From Bacteroidota bacterium (GTDB lineage: Bacteria > Bacteroidota > Bacteroidia > Cytophagales > Cyclobacteriaceae): a stretch of 6,158 nt of DNA. Of this stretch, positions 1 through 5,399 are shown piece by piece. The stretch's first letter is position 1. Every line of letters starts with the position of its first letter. The notes beneath the pieces were generated by a model that saw nothing but the letters and a program-made list of their open reading frames with translations, was not told the DNA's origin and did no database searches. The translations under genes were made by a program, and so were the position numbers. The stretch is taken from contig JAPUIM010000445.1 in the NCBI GenBank assembly GCA_027297025.1, positions 1 through 6,158 on the forward strand. Direction: 5' to 3'.

Positions 1-1354
1 ACATCTGGTAAAAGATATCCGCAATACGTTCCAGATCATTATTGATGCTGAGCAGACCCCTTATATTGGCTGAAGATATTTTACTGAGATTTCCTTCGGC
101 AGCTTTGATTAAAAAATTGGCTATTTCCACTTCCATTCTGTCGGTATTTTCCTCATATCTCCGAACTTTGTCCATAAGTTTTGCCCGTTTCTTAATCTTC
201 TTTTTAACAATTAGTTGTTGGATCATAGTGGACATCTTGCCAGTCAGTTTACCAAATTTAGCAATCTCCCTCCTGGCTTCTAATATGGATATCTCCGGGG
301 TAGGCATAATATTCACCCCTATGTAATCCAATCTAAACTCTTCGTCATCACCCCTGGAGGGGACCATCTTAACTACCATTTTTCCAATAACTCTTGTGAA
401 CCATACCAGAAGCAACAGATTGATGATATTGAAAGAGGTATGAAAAATGGACAACGCAACGGGGATGGATTGAGGCTGATTTGGGTCTAAAGGAGAAACC
501 CCAAGTGATTGATTCATATAATAGTCAATTCCTTGCAGAAACCAAGGAAATGCCAATACCATCCATACAACTCCAAAAACATTAAAGATAAAATGCGCCC
601 GGGCCGACCGTTTGGCATGAACGTTCCCCACCAAAGCTGCCAGGTTAGCGGTAATGGTGGTCCCAATGTTTTCACCCAGAACCATGGCCGCGGCCATTTC
701 AAAAGGGATCCAGCCATTATTAGCCATTACCAAAGTAAGTGCCATAGCTGCACTAGAGGATTGAACAATGATAGTAACCCCTGTTCCAATAAGTATAAAA
801 AAGAGTGTGGAAAGTACCCCGTAATCGGTAAAGGAAGCAAGGAATTGTAAAATTTCCGGATTGGATTTCAGATCAGGCACCGTTGCCTTTAACTCATCAA
901 GGCCCATAAACAATAAACCAAAACCAATCAAGACCTCACCCCAGGCTTTCAATTTACTATTTGAGACAAATAACAAAGGAAAACCAAAGGCAATAATTGG
1001 CAGGGAGAAAGTGGCAATTTTCACTTTGAAACCTACAATTGATATTAACCATGCGGTTACAGTGGTTCCAATATTAGCCCCCATGATCACTCCGATAGAT
1101 TGCAGTAAGGTAAGGAGACCGGCATTAACAAAACTAACCACCATAACCGTGGTGGCAGAAGATGACTGAATTAGAGCGGTTATCAAAAAACCAGTTAAGA
1201 CGCCAAAAAACCGGTTGGAGGTCATGGCTCCCAATATTTTCCGCATTTTTGATCCTGCTACCTTTTGGATTCCCTCGCTCATGATCTTCATGCCATAAAT
1301 GAAAAAACCCAAAGCGCCTATAAGGACCAATGCATCTAATATTCCAAATTTCAT
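1..1354 (-). CDS. Na+/phosphate cotransporter family protein (partial, C-terminus beyond left edge)
   Basis: Inner-membrane sodium-coupled phosphate transporter of the NptA/PNaS type with a PhoU-like cytoplasmic tail. The minus strand is open for 451 codons from an ATG at 1354 to the window edge, so no stop is seen; an in-frame TGA lies upstream of the ATG with no other start between. The two inverted transport repeats are visible: QSSSATT at residues 63-69 followed by GANIGTT at 92-98, and QSSSAAM at 198-204 followed by GENIGTT at 227-233. These paired QSSS and G(A/E)NIGTT motifs are the family signature. Hydrophobic helices fill residues 5 to about 325. From about 355 the sequence becomes charged and helical, as expected for a PhoU domain, and is cut at 451; full-length relatives are roughly 550-600 residues. 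There is no clear Shine-Dalgarno sequence. It is divergent from a phosphate-type porin, which supports a role in phosphate uptake. The transported ion itself is inferred from the family. Confidence 0.95.
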   Translation of the reverse strand, partial: MKFGILDALVLIGALGFFIYGMKIMSEGIQKVAGSKMRKILGAMTSNRFFGVLTGFLITALIQSSSATTVMVVSFVNAGLLTLLQSIGVIMGANIGTTVTAWLISIVGFKVKIATFSLPIIAFGFPLLFVSNSKLKAWGEVLIGFGLLFMGLDELKATVPDLKSNPEILQFLASFTDYGVLSTLFFILIGTGVTIIVQSSSAAMALTLVMANNGWIPFEMAAAMVLGENIGTTITANLAALVGNVHAKRSARAHFIFNVFGVVWMVLAFPWFLQGIDYYMNQSLGVSPLDPNQPQSIPVALSIFHTSFNIINLLLLVWFTRVIGKMVVKMVPSRGDDEEFRLDYIGVNIMPTPEISILEARREIAKFGKLTGKMSTMIQQLIVKKKIKKRAKLMDKVRRYEENTDRMEVEIANFLIKAAEGNLSKISSANIRGLLSINNDLERIADIFYQM

Positions 1355-1412
1355 AAGTATGAATTTCTGATATTCAACAGATAATAGACTGCTAATTGTA
1401 GAAAGTAAAAGT

Positions 1413-1430
1413 AATCAATGTCTTTGATTT
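1413..1430. promoter_or_regulatory. Possible operator: AATCAA-N5-TTGATT dyad
   Basis: AATCAA at 1413-1418 and TTGATT at 1424-1429 form a perfect 6-bp inverted repeat around five bases. On the minus strand, positions 1430-1415 read AAATCAAAGACATTGA, which matches 15 of 16 bases of AAATCAAAGACTTTGA at 5328-5343, at the promoter of the AraC-type regulator. It lies about 60-75 nt upstream of the phosphate transporter start. A role as a protein-binding site is inference; AT-rich sequence produces chance matches. Confidence 0.3.
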
Positions 1431-1514
1431 CTAACGTTTACAAATTGTGAAATAAATTGTTGATTTTTAATGTTATGTTAATATTATTAGCAGCCAATAC
1501 CAAGTCCGATGCGG

Positions 1515-1522
1515 TAGTTTTG
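1515..1522 (+). promoter_or_regulatory. Candidate -7 box of the porin promoter
   Basis: TAGTTTTG is an exact match to the Bacteroidota -7 consensus TAnnTTTG and would give a leader of about 30 nt before the ATG at 1560. There is no TTG or TTTG 17-23 bases upstream, so the -33 half is missing or degenerate and the call is tentative. Confidence 0.35.
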
Positions 1523-1559
1523 TTGAACTTTCATATAATTATTAACTATTAAGGAATTG

Positions 1560-2735
1560 ATGAGATATTTTTCTTTTGCATTTTTTTTCTTTTTTCTTCT
1601 CTATTTCAATGTTACTGCGCAAGATATAGGCTATACTACTTTTGGCAAAGGGGTGAGGATCATGGCTAGCGATTCCAGCTTTAGTTTGAAATTCTCAGCT
1701 CGGTTTCAAACCCGTTATGTAGGAGCCGTGAATCTGGAAGATAACAGCTACCAGGACAGGATATTGATCCGCAGGTGGAGACTTAAGTTCGATGGATTTG
1801 CCGTTGATCCCAGGCTAGTGTACAAGTTAGAACTGGGCTTTTCCAATCGCGATACAGGTGGTGGGGATATCATTCAAACTAATAATACTTCCAGGGTCAT
1901 ATTAGATGCAGTATTGAAGTGGAACTTTTATAAGAACTGGACGGTTTGGTTTGGCCAAACCAAATTGCCAGGTAACCGGGAACGGGTGATCTCCTCCCAA
2001 AAATTACAATTTGTAGATCGTAGCCTGGCCAATACACTTACCCTGGATAGAGACATTGGGGTGCAACTTAGGCATCATCATACCCTTGGAAAAGTGGTTG
2101 TCCGTGAGATCGGATCCATTTCCATGGGAGAAGGAAGAGATATTACAGTCGATAATGCTGGAGGTTATGACTACACTGCCAGATTGGAGATATTGCCATT
2201 TGGAACTTTCATAAGCAAAGGTGATTATTTTAGTGCAGATCTAAAAAGAGAACCTAGCCCCAAGTTGGCAATTGGATTAACCTATGATTACAATGATGAT
2301 GCTTCTAAGTCAAGAGGGCAACTGGGCAGTTTCCTCAGTGAAGCAAGGGATTTACTCTCAATTCATGCCGATGCCATATTTAAGTACAAAGGTGTATCTT
2401 CTTTAGTTGAATATACCCATCGGGAAGTAGTAACCCGGGGACCGGTAATTTCCACCGATACGCTGGGAAATGTGACCGAGGCTTTCTTAACCGGTAACGG
2501 TTTTCAAATCTCAGGTGGATATTTACTAAAAAGCAACTACGAATTTGCCTTACGCTGGCATGGCTTTTTACCGGAAGAAGAAATCCAAAGAAATGATATT
2601 TATAGTTATGCTTTTGGCCTATCAAAATACATACGGGATCATAATCTAAAAGTGCAGAGCGACTTTACGTACAGTCAAATAGAAAATACCGATGATGCTT
2701 TTGTGATCCGTTTCCAAGTAGAACTATCTTTCTAA
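1560..2735 (+). CDS. Outer-membrane porin, OprO/OprP (phosphate-selective) family
   Basis: A beta-barrel porin for passive entry of anions, probably phosphate or polyphosphate, across the outer membrane. I take the ATG at 1560 (391 residues) rather than the in-frame TTG at 1557, because AAGGAA at 1551-1556 is correctly spaced only for the ATG. Residues 1-20 form a signal peptide with an unusually phenylalanine-rich core, ending NVTAQ, with cleavage likely after Ala20. The mature part shows the family pattern: a first strand with FSARFQTRY near 45-53, then RRWRLKFDGF at 71-80 followed by a strand ending YKLELGF, and GQTKLPGNRERV at 132-143. Alternating hydrophobic and polar strands continue to the last residue. 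The C-terminal residue is Phe in VELSF, the usual signal for barrel assembly. The divergent Na+/phosphate cotransporter supports phosphate as substrate, but the family also includes porins of other or unknown specificity. Confidence 0.88.
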   Translation: MRYFSFAFFFFFLLYFNVTAQDIGYTTFGKGVRIMASDSSFSLKFSARFQTRYVGAVNLEDNSYQDRILIRRWRLKFDGFAVDPRLVYKLELGFSNRDTGGGDIIQTNNTSRVILDAVLKWNFYKNWTVWFGQTKLPGNRERVISSQKLQFVDRSLANTLTLDRDIGVQLRHHHTLGKVVVREIGSISMGEGRDITVDNAGGYDYTARLEILPFGTFISKGDYFSADLKREPSPKLAIGLTYDYNDDASKSRGQLGSFLSEARDLLSIHADAIFKYKGVSSLVEYTHREVVTRGPVISTDTLGNVTEAFLTGNGFQISGGYLLKSNYEFALRWHGFLPEEEIQRNDIYSYAFGLSKYIRDHNLKVQSDFTYSQIENTDDAFVIRFQVELSF

Positions 2736-2804
2736 TAGTAAATTTCTGCTCCTCCTCATTTCAGAATTTATTTAACCTACGGCTACTAACATTATGGATG
2801 TCCT

Positions 2805-2812
2805 TAAATTTG
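2805..2812 (+). promoter_or_regulatory. Candidate -7 box for the three-gene membrane/lipid operon
   Basis: TAAATTTG matches TAnnTTTG exactly and lies about 50 nt before the ATG at 2865. No convincing TTG-type -33 element is found 17-23 bases upstream, so this could be chance in AT-rich DNA. If the porin transcript reads through, the downstream genes may not need their own promoter. Confidence 0.3.
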
Positions 2813-2864
2813 ATCATCTATAAAGGATTTTTTTTGGTAAATTCAAGATTTCCAATACGGATTG

Positions 2865-3200
2865 ATGAGAGAATTGATAAATAACCTATCAGGATTGTTT
2901 AAAACAGAGGTGGAACTACTCAGGATCGATCTGAAGGAAGACCTGGCAGCGGTTATCTCCAAGCTGCTATACGTATCATTGATATCACTGTTTTGCTTAT
3001 TCATTCTCACTATGGTCAGTTTAAGTGTAGCCAGTTATCTCAATGAATTATATGCTAGTTCCTATTTGGGGTATTTAACAATTGCTGGATTTTATTTGGT
3101 ATTAATTCTGATCTTGGTTATCCTCAACCATAGATTTGATCTCATTACAACCATAAAAAATTTTATCCTTCAAAGTTTTGTAAAAAAGGAGGACCAATAA
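2865..3200 (+). CDS. Small two-helix membrane protein, holin-X/YqjE-like
   Basis: A 111-residue protein with a charged amphipathic N-terminal helix (about residues 2-30, including TEVELLRIDLKEDL), two hydrophobic segments at about 34-58 and 68-88, and a short basic tail. This layout matches proteins usually named 'phage holin family' or YqjE/DUF1469-like. These are common chromosomal proteins in bacteria, often beside ElaB/YqjD-type or YtxH-type partners, and the name does not imply a phage origin. I chose the ATG at 2865 over the in-frame TTG at 2862; a GGA at 2858-2860 is the only Shine-Dalgarno-like element. The next gene starts 11 nt after the stop, so the two are probably cotranscribed. 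The function is unknown. An envelope or stress role is suggested by the family and not by anything visible here. Confidence 0.8.
   Translation: MRELINNLSGLFKTEVELLRIDLKEDLAAVISKLLYVSLISLFCLFILTMVSLSVASYLNELYASSYLGYLTIAGFYLVLILILVILNHRFDLITTIKNFILQSFVKKEDQ
3187..3192 (+). promoter_or_regulatory. Strong Shine-Dalgarno sequence at unusually long distance
   Basis: AGGAGG is the best ribosome-binding sequence in the window, yet it lies within the last codons of the preceding gene and 19 nt before the next ATG at 3212. No start codon is available closer, because an in-frame TAA at 3203-3205 blocks extension. It may aid re-initiation across the 11-nt gap, or it may simply be Lys/Glu/Asp codons. Confidence 0.35.
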
Positions 3201-3211
3201 AATAAAAGCCT

Positions 3212-3589
3212 ATGCCAGAGGATATACTTTCATATAAAAAGAAAGAGCTTCAAAAAACATCAGAAGGTTATAAGCACGCCATTGAAGAACAGATCAAAGA
3301 GGGCTACAGGACCACAGAAAGGGTAGGAAAAGTGGTCCTGATTACAGGGGCAATTTTATTGGGAGGGTATACCATTTTAAAATTGATTTCTGGTGGAAAG
3401 AAAAAAAAAACTAAAATCCAACTAGCCTCCCGACTTTTCAACCAAGAAACTATTCCCGTTCAGGAAAGCTCCCTAAGTCAGCCTATTAAAGAACAAATTG
3501 TTCTATTTTTAGTTTCCATTGCCATAAAAAAATTAAAAAACTTTTTCGAAGAAGCCGAATCAAAGAATGAGTCAAAAGATTTATCATAA
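3212..3589 (+). CDS. Small lysine-rich membrane-anchored protein, YtxH-like layout, function unknown
   Basis: A 125-residue protein I do not recognise with certainty. It opens with a hydrophilic helical stretch (about 1-38, rich in Lys, Glu and Gln), then one clear membrane segment at about 40-60 (VVLITGAILLGGYTILKLI). GGKKKKTK at 61-68 follows, setting a cytoplasmic anchor by the positive-inside rule. A second short hydrophobic stretch at about 95-106 leads into a basic-acidic tail. A helical region plus one membrane segment with glycines resembles YtxH or ElaB/YqjD-type proteins, which commonly accompany YqjE-like partners such as the upstream gene. The four lysines are encoded over a run of ten A residues. 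The last 23 nt overlap the GGGPS start, implying coupled translation. A function in membrane organisation or lipid metabolism would be guilt by association only. Confidence 0.75.
   Translation: MPEDILSYKKKELQKTSEGYKHAIEEQIKEGYRTTERVGKVVLITGAILLGGYTILKLISGGKKKKTKIQLASRLFNQETIPVQESSLSQPIKEQIVLFLVSIAIKKLKNFFEEAESKNESKDLS
3401..3410 (+). repeat. A10 homopolymer inside coding sequence
   Basis: Ten consecutive A follow AAG in the lysine patch of the small membrane protein. Losing one A puts the frame on a TAG at 3423-3425, and gaining one puts it on a TAA at 3412-3414. Either slip therefore ends the protein just after its membrane segment. The tract is visible directly; whether slippage happens is inference. 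Confidence 0.9.
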
Positions 3590-4331
3590 GCTGTTGGACA
3601 GAAAAAAGTTGGGTATAAAGACATTTGCTGTGTTGATAGATCCCGACAAAGTAAATGAATCCTCCTGTATAAAACTGGTGAATGCCTGCATTGAGAATCA
3701 TGTGGAATTGTTGCTGGTAGGTGGCAGCTTACTTACTACTAACAACTTTCATCCTATCATTCAATTGATAAAACATAATTGCCAAATACCTTTAGTTATA
3801 TTTCCAGGCCACAGCATGCACCTGGACCCCAAGGCCGATGGAATTTTGTTTTTGTCCTTGATATCCGGTAGAAATCCCGACTTCCTAATTGGCCAGCATG
3901 TGGTAGCTGCTCCAATGCTAAAAAAGAGTAATCTTGAGATCTTACCCACCGGATACTTATTGATCGATTCGGGTAAAAATACCACCGCTGCTTACATAAG
4001 CAACACTACCCCAATACCTCACAATAAACCGTCGGTGGCCGCCTGCACTGCAATGGCAGGAGAGATGCTGGGTTTAAAACTGATTTACCTTGATGCTGGA
4101 AGCGGAGCTAAGCGACAGGTTTCAACTAAAATGATTTCTTTGGTGAGCAAATGCATTGATGCTCCCTTACTTGTAGGCGGGGGGATCAACTCTTTGCCCA
4201 AAGCCGTACAGGCTTTAGACAGTGGGGCGGATATACTGGTGATGGGAAATGGGATTGAAAAGGAACCCGGATTACTGATAGATGTGGCCGAGAATATTTT
4301 TGCCCGAAATCAGGCCCTAAACATTCATTAA
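3567..4331 (+). CDS. Geranylgeranylglyceryl-phosphate synthase (GGGPS/PcrB, bacterial group II)
   Basis: A prenyltransferase that joins a long polyprenyl diphosphate (geranylgeranyl in characterised group II enzymes, heptaprenyl in Bacillus PcrB) to sn-glycerol-1-phosphate. The product is the first ether-lipid precursor of the archaeal type. The 254 residues have the usual length for a single TIM barrel. Visible motifs in order are LIDPDK (23-28, the early Asp near the metal/phosphate site), GGS (52-54), FPG (79-81), YLDAGSGA (174-181), GGGI (204-207, phosphate binding) and GNGIE (227-231). YLDAGSGA resembles the archaeal form more than the Bacillus one, in line with the group II enzymes known from Bacteroidota. 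The ATG at 3567 lies within the end of the upstream gene (23-nt overlap), without a good Shine-Dalgarno sequence, so translational coupling is likely. No sn-glycerol-1-phosphate dehydrogenase is present in the window. The prenyl length used cannot be read by eye. Confidence 0.93.
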   Translation: MSQKIYHKLLDRKKLGIKTFAVLIDPDKVNESSCIKLVNACIENHVELLLVGGSLLTTNNFHPIIQLIKHNCQIPLVIFPGHSMHLDPKADGILFLSLISGRNPDFLIGQHVVAAPMLKKSNLEILPTGYLLIDSGKNTTAAYISNTTPIPHNKPSVAACTAMAGEMLGLKLIYLDAGSGAKRQVSTKMISLVSKCIDAPLLVGGGINSLPKAVQALDSGADILVMGNGIEKEPGLLIDVAENIFARNQALNIH

Positions 4332-5237
4332 AGATTCCCTGCGTCTCATTTTCCCAGCAGGTATCCCGAACATCATTTTAAACCTTCTACAAAAGTAAGC
4401 GGTGTCTTTATAGCCAACCTCCTTGCCAATCTCTCTAATGCTTTTTTTAGAGGTCCTCAACAAATTTACCGCCATTTCCATGCGCTGGTACTCGATATAG
4501 TCTTGAGGATTTATTCCGGTGAGCATTTTAAAATATTGACCTACATAATCTTCCGATACGTTGGCCACACTGGCCAAAATCTTATTGGAGAGGTCTCCTC
4601 CTAAATTTTCTTTTATATAAGCAAAAATATCAATAAGTCGTGGATCTTTAAAATAGGTGCTATTGGTGGCCAATTGCTCGACGAATAACCGATGGGATAA
4701 GATGTACCTTATCAATTCTACCACTAGCCGTTCGGTTTGGATCTTCACTATCCTCTCCTTGCCAGGGAGATCGGAGCTACACTCATAGTTAATGTTCTTT
4801 ACCAAAGAAGCGATTTCGTCACTGTTTTCCATCACAAAGGGTGGGATATCCAGTGATGCAAAAAAATTGACCGAATCAAATACCTTAGCTTCAAATGTTA
4901 TGTAACTGTAGTTTTCTCCTACATCATTTTCAGCTTCGGTGGCATCATAAGGTTGTAAATATTTTTCCTTGTTATTGATGAAATCGTCATTGCTTAGGGT
5001 AACTGCGGCTCCACTTCCATAGGTCACCGATACCAGTTTACCTCCTGGAATAAATAGAACATCCTTGTTTTTTACTTTTACTTCCTCCCCACATTTTATC
5101 TCTCCTTTGTTCAGTAGGAGGACCGTATTTTCAACGTCATAGAAATTGTTGATGGTCAGGGGTTGTAATATTTTAATATTATTGGCCTTAATAAACCGGA
5201 CGCCTAATGACTCGATTATTTTATTATAGTCTTCCAT
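4317..5237 (-). CDS. AraC/XylS-family transcriptional regulator
   Basis: A DNA-binding regulator of 306 residues. The N-terminal part (about 15-125) is rich in beta strands and turns, as in the cupin-like sensing domains of this family, including LLNKGEIKCGEEV at 41-53. A helical linker follows to about 195. The C-terminal domain carries both helix-turn-helix units: the first at about 216-240 (ILASVANVSEDYVGQYFK, then MLTG), the second at about 266-291 (IREIGKEVGYKDTAYFCRRFK, then MMFG). The GY.D..YF.RRFK core is the family signature. The ATG at 5237 has only an A-rich stretch before it. The gene ends tail to tail with GGGPS, overlapping it by 15 nt, and lies downstream of an acyl-CoA dehydrogenase on the same strand with a gap of 162 bp. 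Its own promoter has two dyads, suggesting autoregulation or control by another factor. Its ligand and targets cannot be deduced here. Confidence 0.92.
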   Translation of the reverse strand: MEDYNKIIESLGVRFIKANNIKILQPLTINNFYDVENTVLLLNKGEIKCGEEVKVKNKDVLFIPGGKLVSVTYGSGAAVTLSNDDFINNKEKYLQPYDATEAENDVGENYSYITFEAKVFDSVNFFASLDIPPFVMENSDEIASLVKNINYECSSDLPGKERIVKIQTERLVVELIRYILSHRLFVEQLATNSTYFKDPRLIDIFAYIKENLGGDLSNKILASVANVSEDYVGQYFKMLTGINPQDYIEYQRMEMAVNLLRTSKKSIREIGKEVGYKDTAYFCRRFKMMFGIPAGKMRRRESLMNV

Positions 5238-5288
5238 GCGCTTTATTTGGACATTATACCCAGCAAGTAGAATATGACTTTGGTAGAA

Positions 5289-5306
5289 TAGATTTGTATA
5301 AATCTA
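5289..5306. promoter_or_regulatory. Perfect dyad over the -7 box of the AraC-type gene
   Basis: TAGATTT (5289-5295), a four-base centre GTAT, and AAATCTA (5300-5306) form a perfect inverted repeat with 7-bp arms. The right arm coincides with the -7 element, so a protein bound here would cover the promoter and probable start site, as a repressor would. As RNA it could also form a weak AT-rich hairpin near the 5' end. Confidence 0.45.
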
Positions 5307-5329
5307 ATAAAAAAATTATGTAATGCAAA
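5299..5329 (-). promoter_or_regulatory. Bacteroidota-type promoter of the AraC-family gene
   Basis: Read on the minus strand, TTTG (5329-5326), a 19-nt spacer and TAGATTTA (5306-5299) match the -33/-7 arrangement of Bacteroidota primary sigma promoters, with a single mismatch (final A for G) in TAnnTTTG. The element is about 60 nt upstream of the start codon at 5237. It is the best promoter in the window. Confidence 0.6.
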
Positions 5330-5330
5330 A

Positions 5331-5343
5331 TCAAAGACTTTGA
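5331..5343. promoter_or_regulatory. Perfect dyad TCAAAGACTTTGA behind the -33 box
   Basis: TCAAAG-A-CTTTGA is a perfect inverted repeat with a one-base centre, too tight to be an RNA hairpin but typical of a dimeric protein site. It abuts the -33 TTTG of the AraC-type gene, its centre is 100 bp upstream of the start codon, and it recurs in near-identical form upstream of the phosphate transporter. The position would suit either an activator or a repressor. Confidence 0.45.
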
Positions 5344-5399
5344 CTTTCTATTAAAGCCTAAATAAACTCCATAGAATAGTTCGCCAAATGCAAATTGTG

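Larger units (their letters stand above)
1355..1559. promoter_or_regulatory. Divergent control region between phosphate transporter and porin
   Basis: This AT-rich gap of 205 bp separates two genes pointing outwards and must hold both promoters. On the plus strand I see an exact TAnnTTTG box for the porin. On the minus strand the nearest match for the transporter is TACTTTTA at 1406-1413, but no TTTG/TTG lies at the right distance, so I do not call that promoter. An imperfect dyad at 1413-1429 is listed separately. No terminator or small gene is apparent. Confidence 0.6.

Noticed and set aside
42..1169. Several plus-strand open frames and a short minus-strand frame (514-717) within the left region
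   Set aside because: They lie over the minus-strand Na+/phosphate cotransporter, whose family motifs continue through the whole region; none resembles a known protein.
1355..1400. Promoter for the phosphate transporter close to its start
   Set aside because: No TAnnTTTG match with a correctly spaced TTG-type -33 element was found on the minus strand.
2740..2769. Hairpin AAATTTCTG/CAGAATTT just after the porin stop
   Set aside because: The arms are AT-rich with a bulge and a 13-base loop, and no T-run follows.
2801..2835. Intrinsic terminator after the porin: TCCTT (2801-2805) and AAGGA (2823-2827) followed by eight T
   Set aside because: The stem is only 5 bp with a 17-base loop, too weak to call; it also overlaps a candidate -7 box.
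2865..3200. Prophage remnant suggested by the holin-like protein
   Set aside because: No endolysin, integrase or structural phage gene is nearby, and this small membrane family is a normal chromosomal component in Bacteroidota.
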